Source: Pseudomonas multiresinivorans
GTDB taxonomy: Bacteria > Pseudomonadota > Gammaproteobacteria > Pseudomonadales > Pseudomonadaceae
Reading direction: 5' to 3'
NCBI RefSeq assembly: GCF_012971725.1
Contig: NZ_CP048833.1
Span: 5,332,001 to 5,396,000, forward strand
DNA: 64,000 nt
Shown one piece after another: positions 1 to 9,027 of this stretch (the stretch's first letter is position 1; every line of letters starts with the position of its first letter). Both the position numbers and the translations under genes were made by a program. The notes beneath the pieces are model-generated. The model saw nothing but the letters and a program-made list of their open reading frames with translations. It was not told the origin of the DNA and did not search any database.

Positions 1-610
1 CCTCGCTGACCAGCGTACCGCTGATCTTCGGGTAGTGAACGTCGACGATCTTCTGCAGGGTCTCGCGATCGGGGAAAGCGATGTAGTGGAAGAAGCAACG
101 GCGCAGGAAGGCGTCCGGCAGCTCCTTCTCGTTATTCGAGGTGATGATGATGATCGGGCGCTGCTTGGCCTTGATGGTCTCGTTGGTCTCGTAAACGTAG
201 AACTCCATCTTGTCGAGTTCCTGCAACAGGTCGTTGGGGAATTCGATGTCGGCCTTGTCGATCTCGTCGATCAGCAGGATCACGCGCTCTTCGGCCTCGA
301 AGGCCTCCCAGAGCTTGCCCTTCTTGATGTAGTTGCGCACGTCGTGGACCTTATCCACGCCCAGCTGCGAGTCACGCAGGCGGCTGACCGCGTCGTACTC
401 GTAGAGGCCCTGGTGGGCCTTGGTGGTGGACTTGATGTGCCAGGTGATCAGCTTGGCGCCGAAGGATTCCGCCAGCTGCTCGGCGAGCATGGTCTTGCCG
501 GTACCCGGCTCGCCTTTCACCAGCAGCGGGCGCTGCAGGGTGATGGCGGCGTTGACCGCCAGCTTGAGGTCGTCGGTGGCGACGTAGGACTGGGTGCCTT
601 CGAACTTCAT
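1..610 (-). CDS. MoxR-family AAA+ ATPase, 3' end cut by window edge
   Basis: The first 203 residues are present, starting MKFEGTQSYV at the ATG ending at 610; the C-terminus lies beyond base 1. A Walker A motif GEPGTGKT is at residues 33-40 and a Walker B segment VILLIDEIDKAD near residue 110, followed by a sensor-type stretch IIITSNNEKELPDAFLRR. This is the layout of MoxR-type AAA+ ATPases, which usually act as chaperones that mature or activate enzyme complexes and often neighbour a von Willebrand factor A protein. That partner would lie downstream of the gene, outside the window. The substrate cannot be told from the sequence. It is divergent from the small membrane protein gene at 841. 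Confidence 0.85.
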   Translation of the reverse strand, partial: MKFEGTQSYVATDDLKLAVNAAITLQRPLLVKGEPGTGKTMLAEQLAESFGAKLITWHIKSTTKAHQGLYEYDAVSRLRDSQLGVDKVHDVRNYIKKGKLWEAFEAEERVILLIDEIDKADIEFPNDLLQELDKMEFYVYETNETIKAKQRPIIIITSNNEKELPDAFLRRCFFHYIAFPDRETLQKIVDVHYPKISGTLVSE

Positions 611-771
611 CGGTGAATCCTCGAACGATAGCTGGCCGGGCGTTCTGCCGGGCCGGGCGAGTGGTCGGACAAGCTGCGACTATACCGCGCACCCAAGGCG
701 AGTGTGAACGCAGACGCGGCATTCAGTCATTGAATGGCGGGTCAGGGGGTGACTGATCGCGATTAGCCCAC

Positions 772-826
772 AATGACAAGTTTACTTTACATCGCAGAAT
801 TCTCGATGTTAAGTTCGCTTTACATC
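772..826. promoter_or_regulatory. Twin palindromic operator-like sites before the membrane protein/XRE pair
   Basis: Two imperfect 22-base palindromes occupy 772-793 and 805-826. Each ends in the same right arm CTTTACATC. The left arms are AATGACAAG (6 of 9 pairing) and GATGTTAAG (8 of 9 pairing), with 4-base centres. The centres are 33 bases apart, about three helical turns, so both would face the same side of DNA. The second site ends three bases before the AAGGAG ribosome-binding site of the gene at 841. The natural candidate binder is the Cro/CI-type regulator at 1249; this is inference. Confidence 0.6.
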
Positions 827-840
827 ACAAGGAGACCGCG

Positions 841-1230
841 ATGAATCCCGCCCTGCGCCGCTATACCCTGTCCTGTGCCGCCCTCATGTTCATCTACTCC
901 GCCCTGGTGGCGCTGATCAGCTGGGGGCTGGACCTGCAGAAGCTGCCGTATGCCCTGCGCGTCCTGGCCGCCGCCTCTCCGGCGTTGCCGCTGCTGGCGA
1001 TGCTCTACGTGTTCGACCGCTACCTGCGCAGCGAGCCGGACGAATTCCTGCGATTCCTCCTGTCCCGCGCGGCGATGCTGGCCGGCGGCGTGGTGGTCGG
1101 GCTGTTCAGCGCCTGGGGCTTCCTCGAACAGTACGCCGAGTGGCCGCGCTTCCCGGTGATCCTCGCGTTCCCGCTGTTCTGGGCCGCCTACGGTATCGCC
1201 GTGGTGCTGCTGCGCCGCCGCTTCGCCTGA
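841..1230 (+). CDS. Small multi-pass membrane protein, unknown function
   Basis: A 129-residue protein with about four hydrophobic segments (roughly residues 9-29, 38-57, 72-93 and 105-124) and short charged loops, ending in a basic tail RRRFA. I do not recognise a named family. The start is supported by AAGGAG seven bases upstream of the ATG. It is followed 18 bases later by a small Cro/CI-type regulator gene, so the two are probably co-transcribed. Pairs of a small membrane protein and a short HTH_XRE regulator are common in bacteria and are usually autoregulated; the palindromes just upstream fit that. No enzymatic motif is visible. Confidence 0.75.
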   Translation: MNPALRRYTLSCAALMFIYSALVALISWGLDLQKLPYALRVLAAASPALPLLAMLYVFDRYLRSEPDEFLRFLLSRAAMLAGGVVVGLFSAWGFLEQYAEWPRFPVILAFPLFWAAYGIAVVLLRRRFA

Positions 1231-1248
1231 AGGAGCTGAGGAGCAGCC

Positions 1249-1449
1249 ATGCACAATCGCCTCAAGGAGCTGCGCGCCGAGCACGGCTGGAGCCAGCAGG
1301 ACCTCGCCACGCGACTGGGGGTTTCGCGGCAGAGCGTGATCGCCATCGAGAGTGGCAAGTTCGACCCCAGCCTGCCGCTGGCCTTTCGTATAGCCCGCGC
1401 CTTCGGCCTGCCGATCGAAGCCATCTTCAGCGATGCGCAGCCCGACTGA
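1249..1449 (+). CDS. Short Cro/CI-family (HTH_XRE) transcriptional regulator
   Basis: A 66-residue protein made almost entirely of one helix-turn-helix domain: residues 5-59 read like the stand-alone regulators of the YgzD/YozG type, with the recognition helix region VSRQSVIAIESGKFDPSL typical of this class. A ribosome-binding site GAGGAG lies about 8 bases before the ATG. It sits downstream of the membrane protein gene at 841 with an 18-base gap. There is no ligand or dimerisation domain, so the protein probably binds DNA as a simple dimer. The two palindromes at 772-826 are the likely targets, giving autoregulation of the pair (inference). Confidence 0.85.
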   Translation: MHNRLKELRAEHGWSQQDLATRLGVSRQSVIAIESGKFDPSLPLAFRIARAFGLPIEAIFSDAQPD

Positions 1450-1529
1450 GCCGGGCGCCCCGACTGGACGCGAACGCCCGCCGGGCATAGGCTGCTGGGT
1501 CTGCACAGCTCCAACCTAAGGAACGCATC

Positions 1530-2504
<975 letters not shown>

Positions 2505-2511
2505 GCCCTTG

Positions 2512-2533
2512 CCGCCCCTGTCTGGGGCGGTTT
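2512..2533 (+). terminator. Terminator of cysK
   Basis: Perfect 7-base stem CCGCCCC / GGGGCGG (2512-2518 and 2524-2530) with a 5-base loop and a short T run, eight bases after the cysK stop codon. Confidence 0.7.
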
Positions 2534-2715
2534 CCTACCGGCCGTTCCGATCGGATGCGGCCTGGGTCACGTGCGCTGTCTGCGGACCCGCAGGCAGCCA
2601 TGGCCCCTCGCCATGTTCCGGCAAAATGGTTAATTCTTGCCCAGCCCCGCGACACAGCGTCGCCCATCTCCAGCCGATGGGCCGGGCATTCCGCACCGTT
2701 GTCAGGAACACAAGA

Positions 2716-3810
2716 ATGAAAATTTCCGCCCCGTTGCTCTCCACCCTCGCACTCTCCCTCGCTGTCTCCGCCGGCGCCGCCCAGGCCGATAGCGTCAAGA
2801 TCTACAACTGGTCCGACTACATCGCCCCGGACACCGTGCCGACCTTCACCAAGGAAACCGGCATCCAGGCGACGTACGACGTCTACGACAGCAACGAAAC
2901 CCTCGATGGCAAGCTGATGACCGGCAAATCCGGTTACGACATCGTGGTGCCGTCGAACCACTTCATGGCCAAGCAGATCCAGGCCGGCGCGCTGAAGAAG
3001 CTGGACAAGAGCCAGCTGCCGAACTGGAAAAACCTCAACCCGGTGCTGATGAAGGCGCTGGAAGTGAACGACCCGGGCAACGAGCACGGCTTCCCCTACC
3101 TGTGGGGCACCACCGGCATCGGCTACAACCCGGCGAAGATCAAGGAAGTCCTCGGCGACAACGCGCCGATCGATTCCTGGGACATCTTCTTCAAGCCCGA
3201 GTACATGGAAAAGCTGGCCAAGTGTGGCGTAGCGGTGCTGGACAACGGCCCGGAACTGCTGCCGATCACCCTGAACTACCTGGGCCTGCCGCATCACAGC
3301 CAGAAGCTGGATGACTACAAGAAGGCCGAGGAAGCGCTGCTCAAGGTGCGTCCGTACATCCGCTACTTCCACTCCTCCAAGTACGTCAGCGACCTGGCCA
3401 ACGGCGAGATCTGCGTAGCCGTCGGCTTCTCCGGCGACATCCTGCAGGCCGCCACCCGCGCCAAGGAAGCCAAGAACGGCGTGGAAATCCAGTACTCCAC
3501 CCCGAAGGAAGGCTCGCCGCTGTGGTTCGACATGATCGCCATGCCGAACGACGCGCCGGATGAGAAAGCCGCCTACGCCTTCATGAACTACCTGCTGCGC
3601 CCGGAAGTGATGGCTGGCGTCAGCAACTACGTGCACTACGCCAACGGCAACCTGGCCGCCGACCCGCTGGTGGACAAGGCGATCAAGGCCGACCCGGCGA
3701 TCTACCCGCCGCAGGACAAGATGGCCAAGCTGTTCGCCCTCGAATCCATGCCGATGAAGATCGACCGCGTACGTACCCGTACCTGGAACACCATCAAGAC
3801 CGGCAAGTAA
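2716..3810 (+). CDS. Periplasmic polyamine-binding protein of an ABC transporter (PotF/SpuD type)
   Basis: A 364-residue extracellular solute-binding protein. The signal peptide is MKISAPLLSTLALSLAVSAGAAQA with cleavage after residue 24, and the mature protein opens DSVKIYNWSDYIAPDTV, the hallmark of putrescine/spermidine binding proteins of the PotF/SpuD family. An in-frame upstream extension exists from 2509, but the ATG at 2716 gives the signal peptide at the right place and has AGGAA upstream. No permease or ATPase genes are adjacent, so it is an orphan binding protein serving a transporter encoded elsewhere, or a polyamine sensor. The exact ligand cannot be read from the sequence. Confidence 0.88.
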   Translation: MKISAPLLSTLALSLAVSAGAAQADSVKIYNWSDYIAPDTVPTFTKETGIQATYDVYDSNETLDGKLMTGKSGYDIVVPSNHFMAKQIQAGALKKLDKSQLPNWKNLNPVLMKALEVNDPGNEHGFPYLWGTTGIGYNPAKIKEVLGDNAPIDSWDIFFKPEYMEKLAKCGVAVLDNGPELLPITLNYLGLPHHSQKLDDYKKAEEALLKVRPYIRYFHSSKYVSDLANGEICVAVGFSGDILQAATRAKEAKNGVEIQYSTPKEGSPLWFDMIAMPNDAPDEKAAYAFMNYLLRPEVMAGVSNYVHYANGNLAADPLVDKAIKADPAIYPPQDKMAKLFALESMPMKIDRVRTRTWNTIKTGK

Positions 3811-3825
3811 GCGTCACCCTTGCCT

Positions 3826-3855
3826 GACAACGCGCGGCCCCGGCCGCGCGTTGTC
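3826..3855 (+). terminator. Strong hairpin terminator after the polyamine-binding protein gene
   Basis: Perfect 14-base inverted repeat: GACAACGCGCGGCC at 3826-3839 and its complement at 3842-3855, followed by GTTTC. It begins 15 bases after the stop codon. The U tract is short. Confidence 0.75.
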
Positions 3856-3929
3856 GTTTCTGCCGATTGCACCGGGCCGGATTTCGCAGACGGAGCCCGC
3901 TCCCATGAGAGATGCAGGAGGCAAACTCC

Positions 3930-3999
3930 TTGTAGGAGCGAGCTTGCTCGCGAACCGATTCCATCGCGGGGCCATTCGCGAGCAAGCTCGCTCCTACAA
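3930..3999. repeat. REP-type inverted repeat, family A copy 1
   Basis: Outer arms TTGTAGGAGCGAGCTTGCTC and their complement face each other across about 20 bases, with the arms extending to CGCGAA and TTCGCG. The same arms recur at 17417, 19541 and 44377. These are typical Pseudomonas repetitive extragenic palindromes. The stretch 3811-4450 otherwise holds the terminator before it, the microsatellite after it and one doubtful small reading frame. Confidence 0.9.
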
Positions 4000-4001
4000 A
4001 A

Positions 4002-4042
4002 AGCACCAGCACCAGCACCAGCACCAGCACCAGCACCAGCAC
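4002..4042. repeat. Hexanucleotide microsatellite, AGCACC x 6.8
   Basis: Six perfect tandem AGCACC units (4002-4037) and a partial seventh, starting two bases after the end of the REP element at 3930-3999. It is in no supported gene; translated it would give only simple alternating repeats. Confidence 0.9.
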
Positions 4043-4185
4043 ACCAGTATCCTGCCCGCGCGGTAGTTTCTGTCGCAGGAATCGCGCATTGCCGCGCAAC
4101 TCGCACAGGCCTCGCCAGCGGTGGCTCAGGCAGCTATAGTCAGCCCACGCAGCCTTCGCTGCCCCACTGAACAGGTTCGCCGTCC

Positions 4186-4338
4186 ATGTCCCGATACCCA
4201 TTGCCCGATCCGGCAATCATCGCTGCAGCCTCCCCGGCACGCGGCGCGGGTGCGGCCTGCCCTCCTCCCCCTGTCGTCGCTGTCGCGTCGCCTCCGCCAC
4301 CCGGTGCGGCCTACCCGCCACCCGGCGTGAGCTTCTGA
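4186..4338 (+). CDS. Possible 50-residue proline-rich small protein (doubtful)
   Basis: An ATG at 4186 opens a 50-codon frame ending in TGA at 4336-4338. The product is rich in alanine and proline, with CPPPPV, SPPPPG and YPPPG clusters towards the C-terminus. There is no good ribosome-binding site, no recognisable family and no neighbour in the same transcription unit; the EamA gene starts 112 bases later. In GC-rich DNA such frames arise by chance, so this is only a candidate. The remaining sequence from 4339 to 4450 shows nothing I can name. Confidence 0.18.
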   Translation: MSRYPLPDPAIIAAASPARGAGAACPPPPVVAVASPPPPGAAYPPPGVSF

Positions 4339-4450
4339 CGCCTCACGCGTTTTTCACCGCCTGGTTTTCCGCGTTCAACTGACACGGCTCCCGGTATGTG
4401 TCCGGCCCTAAGCAGGCCGGTCGTGATCTGCCTGACGACAGGTGCATTGC

Positions 4451-5356
4451 ATGATTTCGTTCACTCGTTCTTCCCTGGCCGGACTGGCCAGTACCTCGTT
4501 GTTCGTGCTGCTGTGGAGCAGCGCCGCCATCATCAGCAAGTGGGGCCTGGCCCACGCCTCGCCAATGGTGTTCCTTATCGCCCGCTTCGGCACCGCGCTG
4601 CTGGCACTGCTCATCCTCTCGCCTTTGATCGGTCTGCGCTGGCCGCGCGAACGCAAGCAGGTTCGCCATGCCGTGCTCACCGGTCTGGTGATGCTGGGTA
4701 TCTACCCGATCTTCTACCTGATGGCGCTGGACCTGCACGTCACCCCCGGCGTGATCGCCACCGTACTCGGTGTGCAGCCCATGCTGACCAGCTTCCTGCT
4801 CGAACGCCGGCATTCGGCGCCGCGTCTGGGTGGCCTGGCGCTCGGACTGACCGGGCTGGTGATGGTGGTCTACCAGAGCATCGGGCTGTCCGGGCTGACC
4901 TTCGCCGGGCTGGCCTGCTGCCTGCTGGCGCTGCTGTCGATCACCGGCGGCTCGATCCTGCAGAAGAACATCCGCGAGAATCCGCTGGGCACCCTGCCGC
5001 TGCAGTACATCGCCGGGCTGGCGCTGTGCGTCGCCGTGGCGCCCTTCCAGCCGCTGCACGTGGAGTGGAATGCTGCGTTCATCCTCAGCGCGCTATGGAT
5101 GGGGCTGATGGTCTCGGTGCTGGCTACCGTGCTGCTCTACCGGATGATCGCCGCAGGCAACCTGGTCAACGTCACCAGCCTGTTCTACCTGGTGCCTGCC
5201 GTCACGGCGCTGATGGATTACGCGGTGTTCGGCAATCGCCTGTCTGCCCTCGGGCTGCTGGGCATGGGGCTGATCGTGATGGGGTTGATGCTGGTGTTTC
5301 GCAAGACGGCTCCGGCGCGGGAAGCTGGAAACGCACAAGTGGTGGATAACGGGTAG
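4451..5356 (+). CDS. EamA-family (drug/metabolite superfamily) transporter 1
   Basis: A 301-residue inner-membrane protein with two EamA repeats, about ten hydrophobic helices, and the typical first-helix WSSAAIISKWGL and the SLFYLVPAVTALMDYAVFG motif of the second half. A GTG three codons upstream could also serve as the start; the ATG at 4451 is preferred because it leads straight into the first membrane helix. EamA transporters export amino acids, nucleotides or other small metabolites; the substrate is not readable here. It is a single gene, followed by a CT-rich hairpin repeat region at 5387-5537. Confidence 0.85.
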   Translation: MISFTRSSLAGLASTSLFVLLWSSAAIISKWGLAHASPMVFLIARFGTALLALLILSPLIGLRWPRERKQVRHAVLTGLVMLGIYPIFYLMALDLHVTPGVIATVLGVQPMLTSFLLERRHSAPRLGGLALGLTGLVMVVYQSIGLSGLTFAGLACCLLALLSITGGSILQKNIRENPLGTLPLQYIAGLALCVAVAPFQPLHVEWNAAFILSALWMGLMVSVLATVLLYRMIAAGNLVNVTSLFYLVPAVTALMDYAVFGNRLSALGLLGMGLIVMGLMLVFRKTAPAREAGNAQVVDNG

Positions 5357-5386
5357 TCCACCGTGGAGCCTGCTCCCTCTCCCTAA

Positions 5387-5537
5387 CCCTCTCCCTTCAG
5401 GGAGAGGGGACTGTGCAGCGCCGCCTGGAAGGTCCGAGCGGTCCTGCCAACACCGGAAGAACTCGGGCGTACAACTCGCAGAGGGCCGCTCCCTCTCCCT
5501 TCGGAGCGGGGCGCGCAGCCAGGGCTGGGGTGAGGGG
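5387..5537. repeat. CT/AG-rich intergenic hairpin repeats
   Basis: A perfect 9-base hairpin CCCTCTCCC / GGGAGAGGG with loop TTCA at 5387-5408 is followed by a related, less regular CCCTCTCCC-containing unit at about 5490-5537. This sequence type recurs between genes in many pseudomonads and may act as a terminator between the convergent EamA genes. Nothing else is seen in 5357-5580. Confidence 0.55.
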
Positions 5538-5580
5538 AACCTGCTGCGCCGAACTTTCAGCGCCGCCCCTCACTACCCAA

Positions 5581-6486
5581 TCACCCCGCCGCCTCCACCT
5601 TCGGCTGCGGCGCCGGCCGCAGCACCAGCCACAGCGCCGCAGCGATCAGCACGCCACCCTGCAGGTGCGCCCAGGACAGCGACTCATCCAGCAGCAGCAC
5701 GCCCCAGAACACGCCGAAGGGCGGGATCAGGAAAGTCACCGTCATGGTCTTCAGCGGGCCGATGCTGGCGAGCAGGCGGAAGTACAGGACGTAAGCGAAG
5801 GACGTGCAGAGAAAACCCAACCCGGCCAGGGCCAGCAGGACTTTCGGTTCCAGCAGCGGCGCCAGCGGCATGTCCAGGCTGGTGCCGAGGAAGAACGGCA
5901 GCAGGCACAGCGTAGCGCCGGTCTGGCTGCCCAGCGCCGAGACGCCGAAGTCCAGGCCGCCCTGGTCGTTGATCCAGCGCTTGGTGATGAAGCCGGCGAA
6001 GCCGTAGCAGGTGGTCGCCACCAGGCAGGCGGCGGCCCCCCAGAGCAGCCCGGCATCGAACGGTACCGGGCCGGCGCGGGTCAGCACCGCAACGCCCGCC
6101 AGCCCCAGCAACACGCCCAGCGACTTGGCGCCAGTCAGCGCCTCGCCGAAGAACAGCGAGCCGATCAGCACGCCCATCAGCGGCGTGGTGGCGTTGAAGA
6201 TCGCCGAGTAGCCGGCCGGCAGGAACTGCGCTGCCAGGCTGTACATCAGTACCGGGATGCCCGAGCTGATCACGCCGATGAGCAGGATGCGCCCGAACTT
6301 GCCGCGAAAATCCCAGCGCGTGCGCATTACCAGCAGGATCACCACCAGCCCGACGGCGGACAGGAACACGCGGAAGAACGCCGTCGGCATCACCCCGATG
6401 GCCGGCACCAGTTGGCGCATGAACAGGAAGCTGGCACCCCAGATGGCGGCCAGGGCGAGCAGGTTCAGTAGAGCGGCGGGGTTCAT
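5581..6486 (-). CDS. EamA-family transporter 2
   Basis: A 301-residue protein of the drug/metabolite transporter superfamily, with two EamA repeats of about five helices each. The N-terminal helix carries IWGASFLFMR and the second repeat ends with FLIPPFGVFWGVLLLDESLSW, a classic DMT signature. It is convergent with the other EamA gene at 4451 but is not a close copy of it. Its substrate is unknown. The GNAT gene at 6572-7069 lies 85 bases upstream on the same strand, so the two could be transcribed together. Confidence 0.88.
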   Translation of the reverse strand: MNPAALLNLLALAAIWGASFLFMRQLVPAIGVMPTAFFRVFLSAVGLVVILLVMRTRWDFRGKFGRILLIGVISSGIPVLMYSLAAQFLPAGYSAIFNATTPLMGVLIGSLFFGEALTGAKSLGVLLGLAGVAVLTRAGPVPFDAGLLWGAAACLVATTCYGFAGFITKRWINDQGGLDFGVSALGSQTGATLCLLPFFLGTSLDMPLAPLLEPKVLLALAGLGFLCTSFAYVLYFRLLASIGPLKTMTVTFLIPPFGVFWGVLLLDESLSWAHLQGGVLIAAALWLVLRPAPQPKVEAAG

Positions 6487-6571
6487 CGCGAACGGCTCCA
6501 GGGCAGGTAAGCCACCAGACTACGCTGGTGGAAAATCACATCCATCCACAGCTGACTTTCAAAGTCCACCG

Positions 6572-7069
6572 TCAGCTTCCGCGCAGGCGCGCCATGCTCA
6601 GCACGTCGGCGTAGATGCCGTCGCGAATGGCGTACTCGCGCAATTGGCCTTCCACTTCGAAACCGAACTTGCGGTACAGCGCGATGGCCGGAGCGTTGTC
6701 GGTGTAGACGGTCAGCTCGACGCGGCGCAGGGCCATCCAGTTGTCCGCAACCTCCAGCAACTCCGCCAGCAACCGCGTGCCGACGCCACGCCCCTGCCAG
6801 GCAACCGCCACGCCCATGCCGATGCTGCCGCAATGGCTGCGTCGCACACGCGGGAACTGTTCGATGCTCGCGCTGCCGATCACCTGGTCCTGGTGCATCG
6901 CCATCAGCGTTACCCGCCGCTCGTCATCCAGCACCAGTCGCTTGCGCCAGAGGTCCGGCGCCTGATGCGGCATCTGCAGCACCTGGCGACACACGGCCGG
7001 GTCGTTGTAGAGGGCCGCGAGGCCATTGATGTGCTGCTCCGTGCAACGCTCGATGCGGATGCCGTCCAT
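6572..7069 (-). CDS. GNAT-family N-acetyltransferase
   Basis: A 165-residue cytoplasmic acetyltransferase. The acetyl-CoA pyrophosphate loop QGRGVG is at residues 92-97 and the C-terminal segment TDNAPAIALYRKFGFEVEGQLREYAIRDG is typical of the Acetyltransf_1 family close to RimJ/RimL-like and phosphinothricin-type enzymes. Such enzymes acetylate amines, amino acids, antibiotics or protein N-termini; the acceptor is not predictable here. It lies immediately upstream of EamA gene 2 on the same strand and is divergent from aceK. Confidence 0.88.
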   Translation of the reverse strand: MDGIRIERCTEQHINGLAALYNDPAVCRQVLQMPHQAPDLWRKRLVLDDERRVTLMAMHQDQVIGSASIEQFPRVRRSHCGSIGMGVAVAWQGRGVGTRLLAELLEVADNWMALRRVELTVYTDNAPAIALYRKFGFEVEGQLREYAIRDGIYADVLSMARLRGS

Positions 7070-7221
7070 CGTTTATTCAGCTCCTTGCCAGAAAGAACGG
7101 GTCGACCAGCATACGTGGGATACGCCCGGGAAAGCTGCACGATCACCCGGAGAATTCGTCCTTTCCCTCGCCGTTGCCCGTGGCTAAGCTCGCTGCACAA
7201 GAACTCTGCAGAGGCGCTCCC

Positions 7222-8958
7222 ATGGCTCAGCACTGGCCGGCGACCGAGATCGCGACCCTGATCCTCGAAGGCTTCGACGACTACCGCGCGCAGTTCCACC
7301 GGATCACCGCCGGTGCGCCGGCGCGCTTCGAACAGGCACATTGGCAGGAAGCGCAGCAGGCCTCGGCCGAGCGCATCAACCTGTATGAGGAAAAGGTCGC
7401 CGAGACCGTCGAGCGCCTGACCCGCACCATGGCCGGCATCGACCTGGTGGATGTGGAGCGCTGGCCCATCGCCAAAAGCGCCTACATCACCCTGATCGAC
7501 CCGCGGCTGGACGACGAGCTGGCGGAAACCTGGTTCAACTCGATCTTCTGCGGCCTGTTCAGCCACGACAACATCAGCGACGGCACGATGTTTGTCCACA
7601 CCACCCGGCCCGCGCTGCGTGCCCACTCCCGCGATCCGCACACGCGCCTCTACCGCCCCGCCGGCAAGCTGCGCCAGGCGCTGGAGAGCATCTTCGACGA
7701 CTACCGGTTCGCCGTGGACTACGACGACCGCGAACGCGACCTCGAGCGCATGGATCACCTGCTGCACGCCAACCTGCCAGACTGGGTGTGCAAGGACCCG
7801 ACCCTGACCATCGAGCTGATCGGCTCGGTGTTCTACCGCAACAAGGGCGCCTACCTGGTGGGCCGCCTGTTCACCCCCGAGGAGCAATGGCCGCTGGTGT
7901 TCCCGCTGGTCCACCACGAAGGGCGCGGCATCCAGTTCGACACGGTGATCACCGACGAGGCCGAGGTCTCGATCATATTCTCCTTCACCCGCTCCTACTT
8001 CATGGTCGACGCGCCGGTGCCGGCGGAGATGGTCGCCTTCCTCAAGCGCCTGCTGCCGGGCAAGCACATCGCCGAGCTGTACACCTCCATCGGCTTCTAC
8101 AAGCAGGGCAAGAGCGAGTTCTACCGCGCGCTGATCAACCACCTGGCGGCCACCGACGACCGCTTCGTCATGGCCCCGGGCGTGCGCGGCATGGTGATGA
8201 GCGTTTTCACCCTGCCCGGCTTCAATACGGTGTTCAAGATCATCAAGGACAACTTCAACCCGGCCAAGACCGTGGACCACGCCACGGTGATCCAGAAGTA
8301 CCAGTTGGTGAAGAACCACGACCGCGTCGGCCGCCTGGCCGACACCCAGCAATTCGCCGACTTCCGCTTCCCGGTGAGCAAGTTCGACCCCGAATGCCTG
8401 GCCGAGCTGCTGGACGTGGCGCCCTCCACCGTGGTGCTGGAAGGCGACGTGGTACTGATCCGCCATTGCTGGACGGAGCGCCGCATGACCCCGCTGAACA
8501 TCTACCTGGAACATGCCACCGAGGCCCAGGTGCACGAGGCGCTGTACGACTACGGGCTGGCGATCAAGCAACTGGCGGCGGCGAACATCTTCCCCGGCGA
8601 CATGCTGCTGAAGAACTTCGGCGTGACCCGCCATGGCCGCGTGGTGTTCTACGACTACGACGAGATCTGCTACCTGACCGAGGTGCACTTCCGCCACATC
8701 CCGCCGGCGCGCTACGAAGAGGACGAGCTGTCCTCCGAGCCCTGGTACTCGGTGGGACCGATGGACGTGTTCCCGGAGGAGTTCCCGCGTTTCCTGTTCG
8801 TCGACCTCAAGCTGCGCCGGCAATTCGCCAAGCTGCACGGCAACCTGTTCGACGCCGACTACTGGAAGGGATTGCAGGAGCAGATTCGCGCGGGGAAGGT
8901 GATCGATGTGTTCCCCTACCGCCGCCATGAATCACCGGAGGAAGCGCTGGCGCGCTGA
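7222..8958 (+). CDS. aceK: Isocitrate dehydrogenase kinase/phosphatase
   Basis: A bifunctional enzyme that phosphorylates and dephosphorylates isocitrate dehydrogenase, diverting isocitrate into the glyoxylate bypass during growth on acetate or fatty acids. From the ATG at 7222 the protein has 578 residues, exactly the length of the E. coli enzyme. The nucleotide-binding loop APGVRGMVM starts at residue 318 and the kinase-like C-terminal half has FGVTRHGRVVFYDYDEICYL. A start 16 codons upstream is possible, but MAQHWPATEIATLIL matches the family's start. Neither icd nor aceA/aceB is nearby, unlike the enterobacterial aceBAK operon. It ends at a bidirectional terminator. Confidence 0.96.
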   Translation: MAQHWPATEIATLILEGFDDYRAQFHRITAGAPARFEQAHWQEAQQASAERINLYEEKVAETVERLTRTMAGIDLVDVERWPIAKSAYITLIDPRLDDELAETWFNSIFCGLFSHDNISDGTMFVHTTRPALRAHSRDPHTRLYRPAGKLRQALESIFDDYRFAVDYDDRERDLERMDHLLHANLPDWVCKDPTLTIELIGSVFYRNKGAYLVGRLFTPEEQWPLVFPLVHHEGRGIQFDTVITDEAEVSIIFSFTRSYFMVDAPVPAEMVAFLKRLLPGKHIAELYTSIGFYKQGKSEFYRALINHLAATDDRFVMAPGVRGMVMSVFTLPGFNTVFKIIKDNFNPAKTVDHATVIQKYQLVKNHDRVGRLADTQQFADFRFPVSKFDPECLAELLDVAPSTVVLEGDVVLIRHCWTERRMTPLNIYLEHATEAQVHEALYDYGLAIKQLAAANIFPGDMLLKNFGVTRHGRVVFYDYDEICYLTEVHFRHIPPARYEEDELSSEPWYSVGPMDVFPEEFPRFLFVDLKLRRQFAKLHGNLFDADYWKGLQEQIRAGKVIDVFPYRRHESPEEALAR

Positions 8959-8985
8959 TCTCCGCTCGATGCCACGGCCAACATG

Positions 8986-9011
8986 AAAAACGCGCCAATC
9001 GGCGCGTTTTT
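8986..9011. terminator. Bidirectional terminator between aceK and kup
   Basis: Perfect stem AAAAACGCGCC / GGCGCGTTTTT (8986-8996 and 9001-9011) with loop AATC, giving a U tract on both strands between two convergent genes. Confidence 0.9.
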
Positions 9012-9027
9012 CCTGGGCGGCGGGCAC

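Noticed and set aside
2509..2715. Longer N-terminus for the polyamine-binding protein
   Set aside because: The extension runs through the cysK terminator and would bury the signal peptide; the ATG at 2716 is correctly placed.
6910..8928. A 672-codon minus-strand frame opposite aceK
   Set aside because: Antisense shadow of aceK, whose full-length protein and catalytic motifs are intact.
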